A stretch of DNA of 58,236 bases from Shewanella surugensis (GTDB lineage: Bacteria > Pseudomonadota > Gammaproteobacteria > Enterobacterales > Shewanellaceae). Positions 8,582 to 17,983 of the stretch are shown piece after piece. The stretch spans positions 1 to 58,236 of the forward strand of contig NZ_JAKIKS010000022.1 in assembly GCF_023284005.1 (NCBI RefSeq), written 5' to 3'. Each line of letters begins with the position of its first letter. Within the stretch, counting starts at the first letter, position 1. The position numbers and the translations under genes were made by a program. The notes under the pieces are model-generated. The model saw nothing but the letters and a program-made list of their open reading frames with translations, was not told the origin of the DNA and made no database searches.

Positions 8582-9229
8582 TTACGAAGGGTGTAACTTT
8601 CGCAATTTGAGTTGTTTTTGTTGCACGCTCAAGCTCGCTTTGACCAGTTGCTCAATGTCGCTGTCTTGAATGACATTAAAGCGTAATTCGGTGAGGTACT
8701 GTGCTTCGTTTTGCTCTTTGTGTGATAGCGGATCATCATTATGAATAGAGGCTTGTGCTAATGTCTCTATTGGCATATTGATTTTATTGGTCAGCGTAGA
8801 ATCGATGACTTTAGCAAAACAGATCATGGCAATGAACTCTTCTTTCATATACAAGGTCAATTTGAATGGCTGATCGGGGGTTAAGGGGGTGGGCGTTAAT
8901 ATATGGATGCCACTGCCGCCAAAACGGACTCCTTTCACCGCCTCGCCGGGGTGCGGTGTTTGGGCAAGGACATGCTGTAATACGAGATCGATTTTACGTG
9001 ATTGCAGTTTCAAGTACTCCACTATAGTTTTAGCATCATCATCCAAGTGTCTAAGTTGTAATAAGCAATCCGCTTCTAGTGCTTTTACATCGCTCATTAA
9101 TTGCATCCCTACAGGCAAAAGGGCGTTGAGCTGTGTTTCTGTGGGAAGAGGCGTCTCTTGCGGCCAAGCTTCAACAAAGACTTGGAATGAGTGAGTGACA
9201 CTAAAGTAAGGCGTTGAGTCGATGAACAA
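8582..9229 (-). CDS. PilZ-like domain protein
   Basis: This 215-residue soluble protein has no signal peptide. Its length, the GVRFGGSGIHIL stretch (101-112) and the C-terminal half resemble PilZ-like proteins found beside lolC in Shewanella relatives. PilZ domains often bind cyclic di-GMP, but the classical RxxxR plus DxSxxG motifs are not complete, so it may not bind the nucleotide. The only start in frame is TTG at 9229, with AGAGG seven bases upstream. It is divergent from lolC. Confidence 0.55.
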   Translation of the reverse strand: MFIDSTPYFSVTHSFQVFVEAWPQETPLPTETQLNALLPVGMQLMSDVKALEADCLLQLRHLDDDAKTIVEYLKLQSRKIDLVLQHVLAQTPHPGEAVKGVRFGGSGIHILTPTPLTPDQPFKLTLYMKEEFIAMICFAKVIDSTLTNKINMPIETLAQASIHNDDPLSHKEQNEAQYLTELRFNVIQDSDIEQLVKASLSVQQKQLKLRKLHPS

Positions 9230-9322
9230 GGCATTGCCTCTTGTTTTTATATCTATTCCCTCTATTATTGTTCCTATCCCTATGATTTAGCAAGGCTGTG
9301 CTGAAAAAGTACAACATTGTCC

Positions 9323-10555
9323 ATGAATTTAAAACTATCTTTATACATTGGCTTTCGTTATTGGAAAGCAAGAAAAAACAATGGCTTTGCCTCATTTATC
9401 ACCGTGTTTTCTGTCACAGGGATCTTACTGGGCGTTGCTGCGCTGATTGTCGTAAGCTCTGTGATGAACGGTCTAGAAGGTCAATTAAAACAACGTATTT
9501 TAGGCGCTGTGCCTCAACTTACTGTGCATGCTAAGGCTCCGTTGAGTGATTGGAAAGCGCAAATTGAGAAATTAAAAACATTGCCAGGAGTGATCGGGGC
9601 AACGCCCAGTGTATCGACCCAAGCGATGGTGCAGTCGGCGAATAATATTCGAGCGGTTCAGGTTTATGGCATTTATCCTGGATATGAAGATCATTTATTA
9701 AGTGCTGCTAAGCGAACGTCCTCGGGTAACTTTGATGCGCTAAAATCGAAGCAATATAACGTTTTTTTGGGCGGCGAGTTAGCACGGTTACTTGACGTTT
9801 CTCCGGGAGATAAAGTGCGTTTATTAAGTGGTGATGGTGTGGTTTATTCTCCTCTTGGGCCGATGCCGAGTCAGCGAAAGTTTACCCTTGCGGGGGTATT
9901 TGAAATGGGATCGCAAGTGGACGCCAGTCTGGCTTATATCCATTATGAAGATGCGCAGCGTTTGATGAGGCAACCGCCGGGAGAGGTGAAGCAATTGAGA
10001 TTGTATTTAACCGATCCTTTTAGTGCGGCTGAGCTGGCTCCCAAAGTGAAAGCCTTATTTGCCAGTCAAGGTATTGAGGTCTCAACCACCGATTGGCGAC
10101 AATCCTATGGTGATTTATTCAGTGCCGTGAAAATGGAGAAAAACATGATGTCACTGATGTTAAGCCTGATCATTGCGGTTGCAGCCTTTAATATTGTATC
10201 GGCGTTGGTGATGATGGTCGTGGATAAAACCACCGATGTGGCCGTATTAAAAACTCAAGGCTTAACCACAAGTAATATCATGGGCATTTTCATGATTCAA
10301 GGCTCGCTCAATGCGGTCATTGGTTTGATCAGCGGGCTGGCGGTGGGGGTGTTATTGACCACTTATTTAAATGAAATCACCCAAGCTTTAGGCTTATCTA
10401 TTTTGGGCGCAGGGCAAAGTTTACCCGTGTTATTAGAAACGGATCAATTGATGACCATTATTGTGGGTACCTTAGTGGTGAGTTTAGCGGCCACGATTTA
10501 TCCTGCAATGAGAGCCTCGAGTGTCGATCCTGCAAATGCATTGAGATATGAATAA
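9323..10555 (+). CDS. lolC: LolC, lipoprotein-releasing ABC transporter permease
   Basis: One of two permeases of the LolCDE complex, which extracts outer-membrane lipoproteins from the inner membrane and hands them to LolA. The N-terminus IGFRYWKARK then FITVFSVTGI is diagnostic. There is one transmembrane helix near residues 23-45, a large periplasmic MacB-type domain, and three helices in the last 140 residues, ending with PAMRASSVDPANALRYE. The frame is open to TTG at 9317, but ATG at 9323 gives the family's usual N-terminus, so I use that. It is followed by lolD after 53 bp. Confidence 0.93.
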   Translation: MNLKLSLYIGFRYWKARKNNGFASFITVFSVTGILLGVAALIVVSSVMNGLEGQLKQRILGAVPQLTVHAKAPLSDWKAQIEKLKTLPGVIGATPSVSTQAMVQSANNIRAVQVYGIYPGYEDHLLSAAKRTSSGNFDALKSKQYNVFLGGELARLLDVSPGDKVRLLSGDGVVYSPLGPMPSQRKFTLAGVFEMGSQVDASLAYIHYEDAQRLMRQPPGEVKQLRLYLTDPFSAAELAPKVKALFASQGIEVSTTDWRQSYGDLFSAVKMEKNMMSLMLSLIIAVAAFNIVSALVMMVVDKTTDVAVLKTQGLTTSNIMGIFMIQGSLNAVIGLISGLAVGVLLTTYLNEITQALGLSILGAGQSLPVLLETDQLMTIIVGTLVVSLAATIYPAMRASSVDPANALRYE

Positions 10556-10608
10556 AGTATTTCTACTTTCAATCAAGTGAAAAGAAACTCGCTGATGAGC
10601 GACAAATA

Positions 10609-11355
10609 ATGAGTCCATTAATGAAGCAAGAAATATTATTAGAAGTCAATCAGGTGAGTAAGGTGTATACCGAAGGTCGGTTAGAGACAAAAGTGTTGCA
10701 CAATGTGGACTTACAAGTCTTTAAAGGCGAGCAGCTGGCCATTGTGGGGAGCTCAGGCTCGGGTAAAAGTACTTTATTACATATCATGGGGACTCTTGAT
10801 CGCCCGAGTGAAGGCAAGGTGTCACTGGACGGTGAAGATTTATATGCGTTATCTAATGGACGCCAAGCGATTATACGCAATAAAGATTTGGGTTTTATTT
10901 ATCAATTTCATCATTTGTTACCTGAGTTTTCAGCGCTCGAGAATGTCGCGATGCCGGGATTTATTGCGGGGCGAAATCGTAAACTTGTCATAGAAGACGC
11001 CAAAGCGTTATTAACGCGAGTGGGATTGGCGCATAGATTGGAGCATATTCCCGCTGAAATGTCGGGAGGAGAGCGTCAAAGAGTGGCTATCGCCAGAGCG
11101 CTGATCAATAAACCTAAGTTAGTGTTAGCCGATGAGCCGACAGGAAATTTAGATGTCAAAAGCGGTGATACCGTTTACGAATTGATCAAAGAGTTGTCAT
11201 TGCAATTAGGGACCGCTTTTGTGGTAGTGACCCATGATCTGCAATTGGCTGCGCGTATGGATAGGCAATTGCATATGAAAGATGGATATTTAATGCCGTT
11301 AACGACAGGTACGCCGGATACTCAAGCCCATATTCATACAGGTAAAGACGCATGA
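10609..11355 (+). CDS. lolD: LolD, lipoprotein-releasing ABC transporter ATPase
   Basis: The 248-residue ATPase of LolCDE. It has Walker A GSSGSGKST, Q-loop region FIYQFHHLLPEFSALENV, signature MSGGERQRVAIARA, Walker B LVLADEPTGNLD and switch histidine VVVTHDLQLA. FHHLLPEF and ALENVAMP are the usual LolD features. The start is ATG 10609 or, four codons on, ATG 10621. Its end overlaps lolE by four bases (ATGA), indicating translational coupling. Confidence 0.96.
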   Translation: MSPLMKQEILLEVNQVSKVYTEGRLETKVLHNVDLQVFKGEQLAIVGSSGSGKSTLLHIMGTLDRPSEGKVSLDGEDLYALSNGRQAIIRNKDLGFIYQFHHLLPEFSALENVAMPGFIAGRNRKLVIEDAKALLTRVGLAHRLEHIPAEMSGGERQRVAIARALINKPKLVLADEPTGNLDVKSGDTVYELIKELSLQLGTAFVVVTHDLQLAARMDRQLHMKDGYLMPLTTGTPDTQAHIHTGKDA

Positions 11356-12608
11356 GAAGAAGTTTAGCCGTATGGATTGGTTGGCGATTTTATCTTGCTC
11401 GGCAATCTAATCGTTTTATTAGCTTTATTTCATTTGCATCCACGGCAGGCATTGCACTCGGTGTTGCCGTATTGATTATTGTCTTATCGGCCATGAATGG
11501 CTTTGAACGTGAATTAGAACAAAGATTATTGGCGGTTGTGCCCCATGGGGAGTTAACGGGCGTGAATGCAGGGATCAGTGATTGGCCACATATCGTCGAA
11601 GAGGCAAGCGCGATCCCCGGTATTATCGCAGCAGCCCCGTTTGTACAAATTCAGGGTTTGGTACAAAAGCCAAGAGGTTTTCAAGGGGTGTCAGTGATTG
11701 GTGTTGACCCCCAATTAGAGTCGAAGGTATCGAGTATTGCTGAATTTATGTCAGCACAAAGTTGGCACAGTCTAACGCAAGCTAACAGTAATAATATTGT
11801 GTTAGGAAAGGGGCTTGCAAAGGCCTTGGACCTAAAAGTGGGTCAGTCCTTAAGTTTATATACACCAGAGTTAGGCAATAAACCTCAAAACGGACAAATT
11901 AGTCGAGCCAAAAGCCATCGTTTTGTGGTGTCAGGTATTTTTTCTATTGGGGGAGAACTCGACTTAACGACAGCTTATATCCCGATGGCGTATGCGAGTC
12001 AGCTTTTAGGCTTAGGTGATGAAGTCACAGGGGTTCGGATCAAAGTGGAGAAAGTCTTTGAAGCACCTCGTTTAATCAGAGAGTTAGGTTATAGTCAAAA
12101 GCAGTATTTATATATCAATGATTGGACGCGTACTCAAGGGAATTTATATTCTGATATCCAAATGGTGAGAATGATAATGTATCTGGTGCTTGCTTTGGTG
12201 ATTGCGGTCGCCTGCTTTAATATCGTATCAACCTTAGTGATGGCCGTGCGAGATAAACAGTCTGAGATTGCGATTCTACTCACTATGGGAATGAAAAAAT
12301 TGTCTGTGATGGGCATTTTTGTAGTGCAAGGGGCGCTAAATGGGCTATTAGGATGTGGTATTGGTGCGCTATTTGGCTGTTTGATTGCACTGAATTTAAG
12401 TCAACTAGCTAAAGGGATTGAAGATTTATTGGGGATTCAATTGTTATCTGCCGATGTGTACTTTATTGATTTTCTCCCCTCAAAATTAGAACTGAGTGAT
12501 GTGGTGATGGTGGTTTCACTGGCATTATTGATGAGCCTGATTGCAACCCTTTACCCCGCTTGGAAAGCCAGCAAAACGCAACCGGCTCGCGCACTTGCGG
12601 GGTGGTAA
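11352..12608 (+). CDS. lolE: LolE, lipoprotein-releasing ABC transporter permease
   Basis: The second permease, 418 residues, paralogous to LolC. It opens MRRSLAVWIGWRFYLARQS and has the FISFASTAGIALGVAVLI first helix, a periplasmic domain, and three C-terminal helices, ending PAWKASKTQPARALAGW. In LolCDE the LolE periplasmic side contacts the lipoprotein while LolC contacts LolA. It starts inside the lolD stop. All three lol genes are intact, so the system is complete. Confidence 0.95.
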   Translation: MRRSLAVWIGWRFYLARQSNRFISFISFASTAGIALGVAVLIIVLSAMNGFERELEQRLLAVVPHGELTGVNAGISDWPHIVEEASAIPGIIAAAPFVQIQGLVQKPRGFQGVSVIGVDPQLESKVSSIAEFMSAQSWHSLTQANSNNIVLGKGLAKALDLKVGQSLSLYTPELGNKPQNGQISRAKSHRFVVSGIFSIGGELDLTTAYIPMAYASQLLGLGDEVTGVRIKVEKVFEAPRLIRELGYSQKQYLYINDWTRTQGNLYSDIQMVRMIMYLVLALVIAVACFNIVSTLVMAVRDKQSEIAILLTMGMKKLSVMGIFVVQGALNGLLGCGIGALFGCLIALNLSQLAKGIEDLLGIQLLSADVYFIDFLPSKLELSDVVMVVSLALLMSLIATLYPAWKASKTQPARALAGW

Positions 12609-12619
12609 CTTCAGTCACC

Positions 12620-12662
12620 CTTATCGGCCCCTAAGCATCCTGAGCACGTTTGGGGGGATAAG
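12620..12662 (+). terminator. Possible weak terminator after lolE
   Basis: CTTATC at 12620 and GATAAG at 12657, with CCCC and GGGG inside, can form an interrupted stem. There is no U-tract, so this may only be a processing or pause structure. Confidence 0.35.
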
Positions 12663-12741
12663 CTGATTGTCGTTAGTGCGGGTTCTATTTCCCGTTGATT
12701 TTAAGTCGCTTGAAGTCGCATCCAAGTTAAAATATCAAAAG

Positions 12742-13065
12742 TTAACTCTCAAAGGGGCTGGGTATCATTTTAGGGACAATCGTTTCTGAGCTTTGTACGC
12801 TTCCCATCCAAGCTGAGTCATCATTAAGGGGGAAGGGGGCAAAGTAAGCGAGCTTAGCCCCAATCAATACTGCGACATATAAGGAAATGAAGAAGGCGAT
12901 AAACAATAGCAAAGGGGTGAGATAACTTAACCAATACGATATTTTTAGGCTAAGTTTAGCTCGCGCTAATAAGGTCTTTTTTCTGGGCTTTAAAAGTGCC
13001 GAGTCTGCCAATGAATGATGACGATAATTCATTTTCTTTGCAGTGAATACTTTACTCTTAACCAT
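12742..13065 (-). CDS. Small membrane protein of unknown function
   Basis: I do not recognise this 107-residue protein. It has a basic N-terminus (many K and R in the first 40 residues), one long hydrophobic segment at about 43-75 (YLTPLLLFIAFFISLYVAVL is its core), and a short acidic and proline-bearing tail predicted outside. The start could be ATG 13065 or ATG 13032 (MNYRHHSL). It stands alone between lolCDE and the TRAP transporter genes, and a positive-inside layout supports a single-pass inner-membrane protein. Confidence 0.5.
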   Translation of the reverse strand: MVKSKVFTAKKMNYRHHSLADSALLKPRKKTLLARAKLSLKISYWLSYLTPLLLFIAFFISLYVAVLIGAKLAYFAPFPLNDDSAWMGSVQSSETIVPKMIPSPFES

Positions 13066-13313
13066 GATATCTGACCTATTTAACCTTATGGTGGTTGAGA
13101 GTTAGGTTGCACTTTTAAAGCTGAATGAATCCTGAATATGGCTTTTTGATGCTCCTTTGTTTGTAATACTTTATGAATGAGTTTTTTGTTCTAGTCATTT
13201 TTTTCATAAAAAGCAATGGACTAATTTAATCTTAAATTATCGTTAATCCATTGTATTTTATTAGGGGCTTATTGATGCAGCTTTAAAAATGGATCTTAAG
13301 GGATCCATTAGAG

Positions 13314-15206
13314 TTATGTTGGTTGTATTTTTTTGTGAGCAAAATAGTTCTGTATCAACAGTATGATAATAACGCCCATACCGATAAGCCGAGTCGTATC
13401 GTGAGTCAATAAAACCGCTAAACAGCCACCCAATAAAAGTAAGCGCTGCCAAATAACGAGTCGATGAAAAAAGAAACCTTCAATACTTGCTGCAAAGCCG
13501 AAGATCAGTATGAGTGTCATTATGATGGCAAAGATAAAGTCGGTTAATGATACCTCACCATAAAAAATAAGTCCTGAGAAAGCCATCATCGCTGGAATAA
13601 GGAAAAATCCTTGGGCGAGCTTAAAGGCTTGAATGGCTGACTTCATGGGGGAAGCTTTTGCAATGGCGGCACCGGCAAAAGCGGCAAGTGCAATCGGCGG
13701 GGTGACATTAGAGGTTTGAGATAGCCAAAACACAATCATATGCGCGGTGAGTAACCCTACGCCAAGATCGGTTAATGAGGGCACCGCCATAATGGATAAA
13801 ACAATATAGGCAGCAGTCACAGGGAGCCCCATGCCTAAGATTACCGCGGCAATGGCGATGAGTGCCAACACTGACCATAAGTAACCACCGGAAAGCACCA
13901 TCAAAAACTGGGTAAATTGTAATCCAATCCCTGTTTGGCCGACGACACCGACGACAATACCCGCCGTGCCACATGCCACTGAAATCGGTAATGCCTGCAA
14001 TGCACCTTGTTTCATTCCTAAAAAGAAAGTACTGAGCTTGATGCGAGTGACTTTTCGGCACATGGCTGAAATGATCACTGCGGCGCAACCTGCAATACCC
14101 ACCCAAACCGGAGAATAACTGAGGACGAGTAACGTCGTGATGAAGATTAAGGGGATTAAAAAGTGCCAGCCTTTTGCCAGAACAGTGCGGATTTGCTCAA
14201 TACTATCCATCCCCTTAAGGTTAAGTTTACAGGCCATTAAATGCACATAGAGTAACGTGCAGGCAAAATATAAAATGGCAGGCGCAATCGAGACTAATAA
14301 AATATCGCTGTAGGCGATGCCTGTAAATTGGGCCATGACAAAGGCACCAGCCCCCATCACTGGTGGCATAATTTGTCCACCAGTAGAGGCGGCGGCTTCA
14401 ATACCTGCAGCTTCTTCAGGTTTATAACCTAATTTTTTCATCATGGGGATAGTCAGTGCCCCCGTTGTAACCGTATTGGCAATGGCTGAGCCGGAAATAG
14501 AGCCCAATGCTGCTGAGGCCAGTACGCTCGCTTTTGCTGGGCCTCCTTGATATTTTCCGGCTATGGCAAAGGCGCAATCAATGAAAAACTGCCCTGCGCC
14601 GCAGACTTGTAAGAAAGCACCAAATAAAACGAAAATAAAGACCACTCCAGCGGCTATGGCTAAGGGAGCACCAAAAACACCATTGGTTGAAAAGATATGA
14701 AAGCGAATAATTTCTTCTAATGAAAAGCTCTTACTGGCGACAACAGAGGGCAGTAAATCACCAAACATGGCATAAGCAAGGAAGAAAATCCCAATGCCAG
14801 TCATGACCATGCCGACGGTGCGGCGAGTCGCCTCTAGCAGTAATAATATTAACAGGCCGCCGGCGATACGATCTTGTAAATTAAGTCCATCAAATAAAAA
14901 GCTCATATCATCATAGTCAAAAGTAATGATATCCCAGCCACTCCAGATGACTAAAGCTACTAAAATGAGGTCGACAACACGCCCTAAGGGATAAAAGCGA
15001 GGAGAATGCTCATATTTTATTGAGGGATACACTAAGAAGACCAGTATTAGGACCCAACTTAGGTGAGCGGGTCTGAAGCTGGTGGCCGATAAATCGGCGG
15101 TGACCCCTTGCCAGATCTGAAATACCGATAACAAAATGGCGATAAGACTGGCAAACTGCATTAACTTGTCGGTTAAGTAGCGGCCTGTTAGAGCATGTTT
15201 GGACAT
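13314..15206 (-). CDS. TRAP transporter fused permease (DctQM type)
   Basis: A 630-residue polytopic membrane protein joining the small four-helix subunit (about residues 1-120) to the large twelve-helix subunit. TRAP carriers import organic acids with an Na+ gradient and an extracytoplasmic receptor. Diagnostic segments are GGPAKASVLASAALGSISGS (the first conserved hairpin), EAAASTGGQIMPPVMGAGAF, and GMGLPVTAAYIVLS followed by HMIVFWLSQTSNVTPPIALA. Fused permeases of this kind pair with TAXI-type receptors, and one lies 175 bp upstream on the same strand. The substrate cannot be read from sequence. Confidence 0.93.
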   Translation of the reverse strand: MSKHALTGRYLTDKLMQFASLIAILLSVFQIWQGVTADLSATSFRPAHLSWVLILVFLVYPSIKYEHSPRFYPLGRVVDLILVALVIWSGWDIITFDYDDMSFLFDGLNLQDRIAGGLLILLLLEATRRTVGMVMTGIGIFFLAYAMFGDLLPSVVASKSFSLEEIIRFHIFSTNGVFGAPLAIAAGVVFIFVLFGAFLQVCGAGQFFIDCAFAIAGKYQGGPAKASVLASAALGSISGSAIANTVTTGALTIPMMKKLGYKPEEAAGIEAAASTGGQIMPPVMGAGAFVMAQFTGIAYSDILLVSIAPAILYFACTLLYVHLMACKLNLKGMDSIEQIRTVLAKGWHFLIPLIFITTLLVLSYSPVWVGIAGCAAVIISAMCRKVTRIKLSTFFLGMKQGALQALPISVACGTAGIVVGVVGQTGIGLQFTQFLMVLSGGYLWSVLALIAIAAVILGMGLPVTAAYIVLSIMAVPSLTDLGVGLLTAHMIVFWLSQTSNVTPPIALAAFAGAAIAKASPMKSAIQAFKLAQGFFLIPAMMAFSGLIFYGEVSLTDFIFAIIMTLILIFGFAASIEGFFFHRLVIWQRLLLLGGCLAVLLTHDTTRLIGMGVIIILLIQNYFAHKKIQPT

Positions 15207-15381
15207 ACTTCTCTCCGAAATGGGATTAAGAGTCGAGTTTTATCAATGAATAAGATGAAGAAAAACTCGATTAGATCATAAGCCCTATATCACCATAAGG
15301 CGTGAGCAGGTTTTTGAATTCAATATGTGAGCTTAAGTCATGTCATTTAAACTTGGGCTATTAAGCCGTCGGTTTAATTGA

Positions 15382-16317
15382 TCACTGCTGGATTTTATGC
15401 TCGTCGAAATACTTTTGAGCGCCAGGATGTAATGAAACACCCGCTAATTCATCCATATTATCGACAGTGGTCGATTGCGTCACACTGATGGCTTTACGCA
15501 GTTCATCGATATGTTCAAAAGTCACCTTGGTCATTTCATAAGCTAATTTATTATCAAGATTCTTATTGACCAGTAATACGTTCCAAACCGCAGGTACCAT
15601 AAAAGCACCCACATCATTATAAATACCTGCGGGAGCCGAATACGTATAATAAGCAGGGTTAGCGGTGGATATTTTAGCCAGTTCGGCGGCAGAGAAAGAT
15701 AAGATGCGTACATTGCGTGTTAATGATAACTCAGTAATAGCGCCGACACCTAAGCTACCGACAATTACTCCAGCATCGATTTGGCCATTGGCAAGGGCAC
15801 GTGTGGTGGCGCTATAATTGAGTGCTTGGCTGTCCATATCGTTTTTATCGATGCCTAAAATACTTAAAATATTGATAGCACTGATCCGGGTTCCTGAACC
15901 TGGTGCACCCAGAGACACACGTTTGCCTTTCAAATCTTCAATGCTGTTGATATCAGAGTTGGCAGGCACAATAAATTGCACTAAATTAGGATATAACGCA
16001 AATAATACCGCAACATCCATTTTTCTTGGAAAAGGTTTGGTTCCCTCAATGGCTTGTTCCATGACATTGCCCATACTGATCCCTGCAAGCTCACGACCTG
16101 AGGCCACTTTAACAATATTCTCAACAGATGCCGAGGTGACTTCTGCTCGCATGTCAAAGTCGGGAATATTCTCTGACCATAGCTTGGCTAGCATGCCACC
16201 GAGGGGATAATAAGTGCCACTTTGATTACCCGTCCCTATGGTATAAGTCTCAGCGGTTGCAGGAATAGACAGGGCAAGCAGTAATGCAAAAGCGATATGT
16301 TTAGACAGCGCAATCAT
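15382..16317 (-). CDS. TAXI-family TRAP transporter solute-binding protein
   Basis: This 311-residue periplasmic receptor has a signal peptide (residues 1-22, cleavage before ETYTIGTG). The mature start TIGTGNQSGTYYPLGGMLAK is the TAXI signature, with later family landmarks LKGKRVSLGAPGSGTR (about 129-144) and YSATTRALANGQIDAGVIVG. It delivers its ligand to the fused permease encoded next. TAXI receptors commonly take glutamate or other carboxylates, but specificity here is unknown. A GGAG site lies a little far upstream of the ATG. Confidence 0.93.
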   Translation of the reverse strand: MIALSKHIAFALLLALSIPATAETYTIGTGNQSGTYYPLGGMLAKLWSENIPDFDMRAEVTSASVENIVKVASGRELAGISMGNVMEQAIEGTKPFPRKMDVAVLFALYPNLVQFIVPANSDINSIEDLKGKRVSLGAPGSGTRISAINILSILGIDKNDMDSQALNYSATTRALANGQIDAGVIVGSLGVGAITELSLTRNVRILSFSAAELAKISTANPAYYTYSAPAGIYNDVGAFMVPAVWNVLLVNKNLDNKLAYEMTKVTFEHIDELRKAISVTQSTTVDNMDELAGVSLHPGAQKYFDEHKIQQ

Positions 16318-16689
16318 GAGGAGGACTCCAAGGTGTATTATTAATTATTCTTTAATGTATAAGCTTTTTGTTTATTTCAGTCAATCTGTAACCCAATGTC
16401 TTCAAGATGAATTGATTTGATAATAAAAAGAAAAGGGGGTGATAAATGGAATGATGAAAGAAAGAGTATGAAGTATTAGCGAATGATAATTAAAGATAAA
16501 TTATAAAGGTATAACCCGTTTTCGATGAGGGATAATACGTTTGTTAATTTTAAAGTGGAAGTCAAATGATCGATGTATTGATGTTTACTTGTAATTAAAA
16601 TGTTTTTTATTGGTGCAGTAATCGTTGTTTTTTTCATCTTCAACTCGTTTTAACAGAGTTGAAGATGTCTGATTTGTCTCAGTGATGAC
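16318..16689. other. Intergenic region between TAXI receptor and yecM genes
   Basis: No gene seen in these 372 bases. They are AT-rich and contain the hairpin at 16635-16667 just after yecM. The promoter of the TRAP operon should lie here; I could not identify a convincing operator. Confidence 0.5.
16635..16667 (-). terminator. Hairpin downstream of yecM
   Basis: Twelve perfect base pairs (CATCTTCAACTC with GAGTTGAAGATG) around a 9-nt loop, starting 23 bp past the yecM stop. On the minus strand it is followed by an A-run rather than a U-run, so it may stop transcription poorly or protect the 3' end. Confidence 0.5.
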
Positions 16690-17271
16690 TTATTCAGGCT
16701 TAGCGGCTTCTGAAGCGATAATGTCTTTAATATGATGTGGGTGGATCTTGATACAAATATGGTCTTTTTTAAAGGCAAGGGTGGGATTGGCGAGTCGTTC
16801 CTTATCGCCTTTAGGTGAACTCATTTTTATCTTGATATCACTTTGACCTGCCATGATCGGCGCTAAAGCGGGTAAGGCTTGTTGTAATTCATCACTCAGT
16901 GTTTGGCAATCAGGGGCTGTTGAAGGAAAAACAAGCTCGATATGTTCCCAGCCTTCGACAGGGTAATGTTTGTCGTTTGGAAAAGGCAGCTCTAAATAAT
17001 GCACATTTACGTCGCCAATAATGAGAGCTTGGTTGAGCTGGATGATTAAAATCGGGCGACCATTGATATTATTCTCAGAAATAATCTGTCCATATTCATG
17101 AGCATGGTTTTTAAGTTGCTCGGCAATATCGAGATGATTGATTCGGATTGCGGCATGATCGCAATTTAATTTAAGCGCAGTGAATCCCAATTCGTCCATA
17201 AAAGACTGGATTTTTTTTGAGAATGAGGGCCAAGATTGCACAAGTTCTGCGTAGTGAATAATCGAAGTCAT
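16690..17271 (-). CDS. yecM: YecM-family protein (VOC fold)
   Basis: A 193-residue cytosolic protein close in length to E. coli YecM (188). Structural work on YecM showed a fold related to metal-binding isomerases and oxygenases of the vicinal-oxygen-chelate superfamily, but no reaction is established. Recognisable segments are LNCDHAAIRI, GRPILIIQL, WEHIELVFP and NPTLAFKKDHICIKIHPHHI. It is transcribed just after an L,D-transpeptidase gene, 17 bp from that stop, so the two may be co-transcribed. Confidence 0.85.
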   Translation of the reverse strand: MTSIIHYAELVQSWPSFSKKIQSFMDELGFTALKLNCDHAAIRINHLDIAEQLKNHAHEYGQIISENNINGRPILIIQLNQALIIGDVNVHYLELPFPNDKHYPVEGWEHIELVFPSTAPDCQTLSDELQQALPALAPIMAGQSDIKIKMSSPKGDKERLANPTLAFKKDHICIKIHPHHIKDIIASEAAKPE

Positions 17272-17288
17272 TGATTAAATATTCTATA

Positions 17289-17888
17289 TTAGGGGTGGAT
17301 GACAATGGGCGTGCCAGCATCAAGCAATTGCCACAGCTCATCAATATCCTTATTGGTGAGAGCGATACAGCCATCGGTCCAATTGAATTTTTGTCTTTTG
17401 CGTGCCGAAATTGATGAATTAGGATCTTGCCCGTGGATCATTATTTGTCCACCAGGATCTTGACCATTGAGCTGTGATTGACGTAAATCGTCATCATTAG
17501 GGTATGAAATATGAATGGCACGATAGTAAGCACTGTCTGACTTTTTATAATCGAGTAGATAACGACCTTCTGGGGTGCGTTTGTCGCCTTTTTTTCGCTT
17601 AGGGCCAATAGGGTTACCGCCCAATGCGATGTGAAATTGTTTCAGCAATCTTCCTTTTTTAAAGACAGCAAGCTGTAAGGTTGATTTGGTTACGACCACT
17701 AAATCTGCTTTATTTGGGGAACTGGCTTGTGCCGATAATGACAGGATGAATAACCCAATAAAAGCATAAAAACGTAGTGGCATAGAGTATATCCGATAAG
17801 GGAGTGCTAACATTAATCTTATTATACTCAAACCGAGTAAAAATACGAGTTTCAATACTTGAGCAAGAAAATTTCCTCCATTAATCAT
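17289..17888 (-). CDS. L,D-transpeptidase family protein (YkuD domain)
   Basis: The YkuD domain spans about residues 61-198, with the catalytic cluster H152 (IMIHGQDP) and C174 (WTDGCIALT). The usual SxGCIR/M motif is modified here to TDGCIAL. Such enzymes crosslink peptidoglycan or attach proteins to it, though some act as hydrolases or regulators. The frame starts at 17888, but an internal ATG at 17783 (MPLRFYAFIGLFILSLSAQA) gives a clean signal peptide and is the likelier start, making a 164-residue precursor. It is followed closely by yecM. Confidence 0.85.
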   Translation of the reverse strand: MINGGNFLAQVLKLVFLLGLSIIRLMLALPYRIYSMPLRFYAFIGLFILSLSAQASSPNKADLVVVTKSTLQLAVFKKGRLLKQFHIALGGNPIGPKRKKGDKRTPEGRYLLDYKKSDSAYYRAIHISYPNDDDLRQSQLNGQDPGGQIMIHGQDPNSSISARKRQKFNWTDGCIALTNKDIDELWQLLDAGTPIVIHP

Positions 17889-17983
17889 AGTTGATTTTTT
17901 TTGTTATTTAGCAAGATAAAAAGTCATTGCACACTTTTATTTTTTGTTAGTATGTTTGTCTTTTAAAAAGGGGGCATATCGGT

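Noticed and set aside
16470..16495. Possible Fur box (GAATGATAATTAAAG) upstream of the TRAP operon
   Set aside because: Too few matches to the 19-bp consensus in AT-rich DNA; likely chance.
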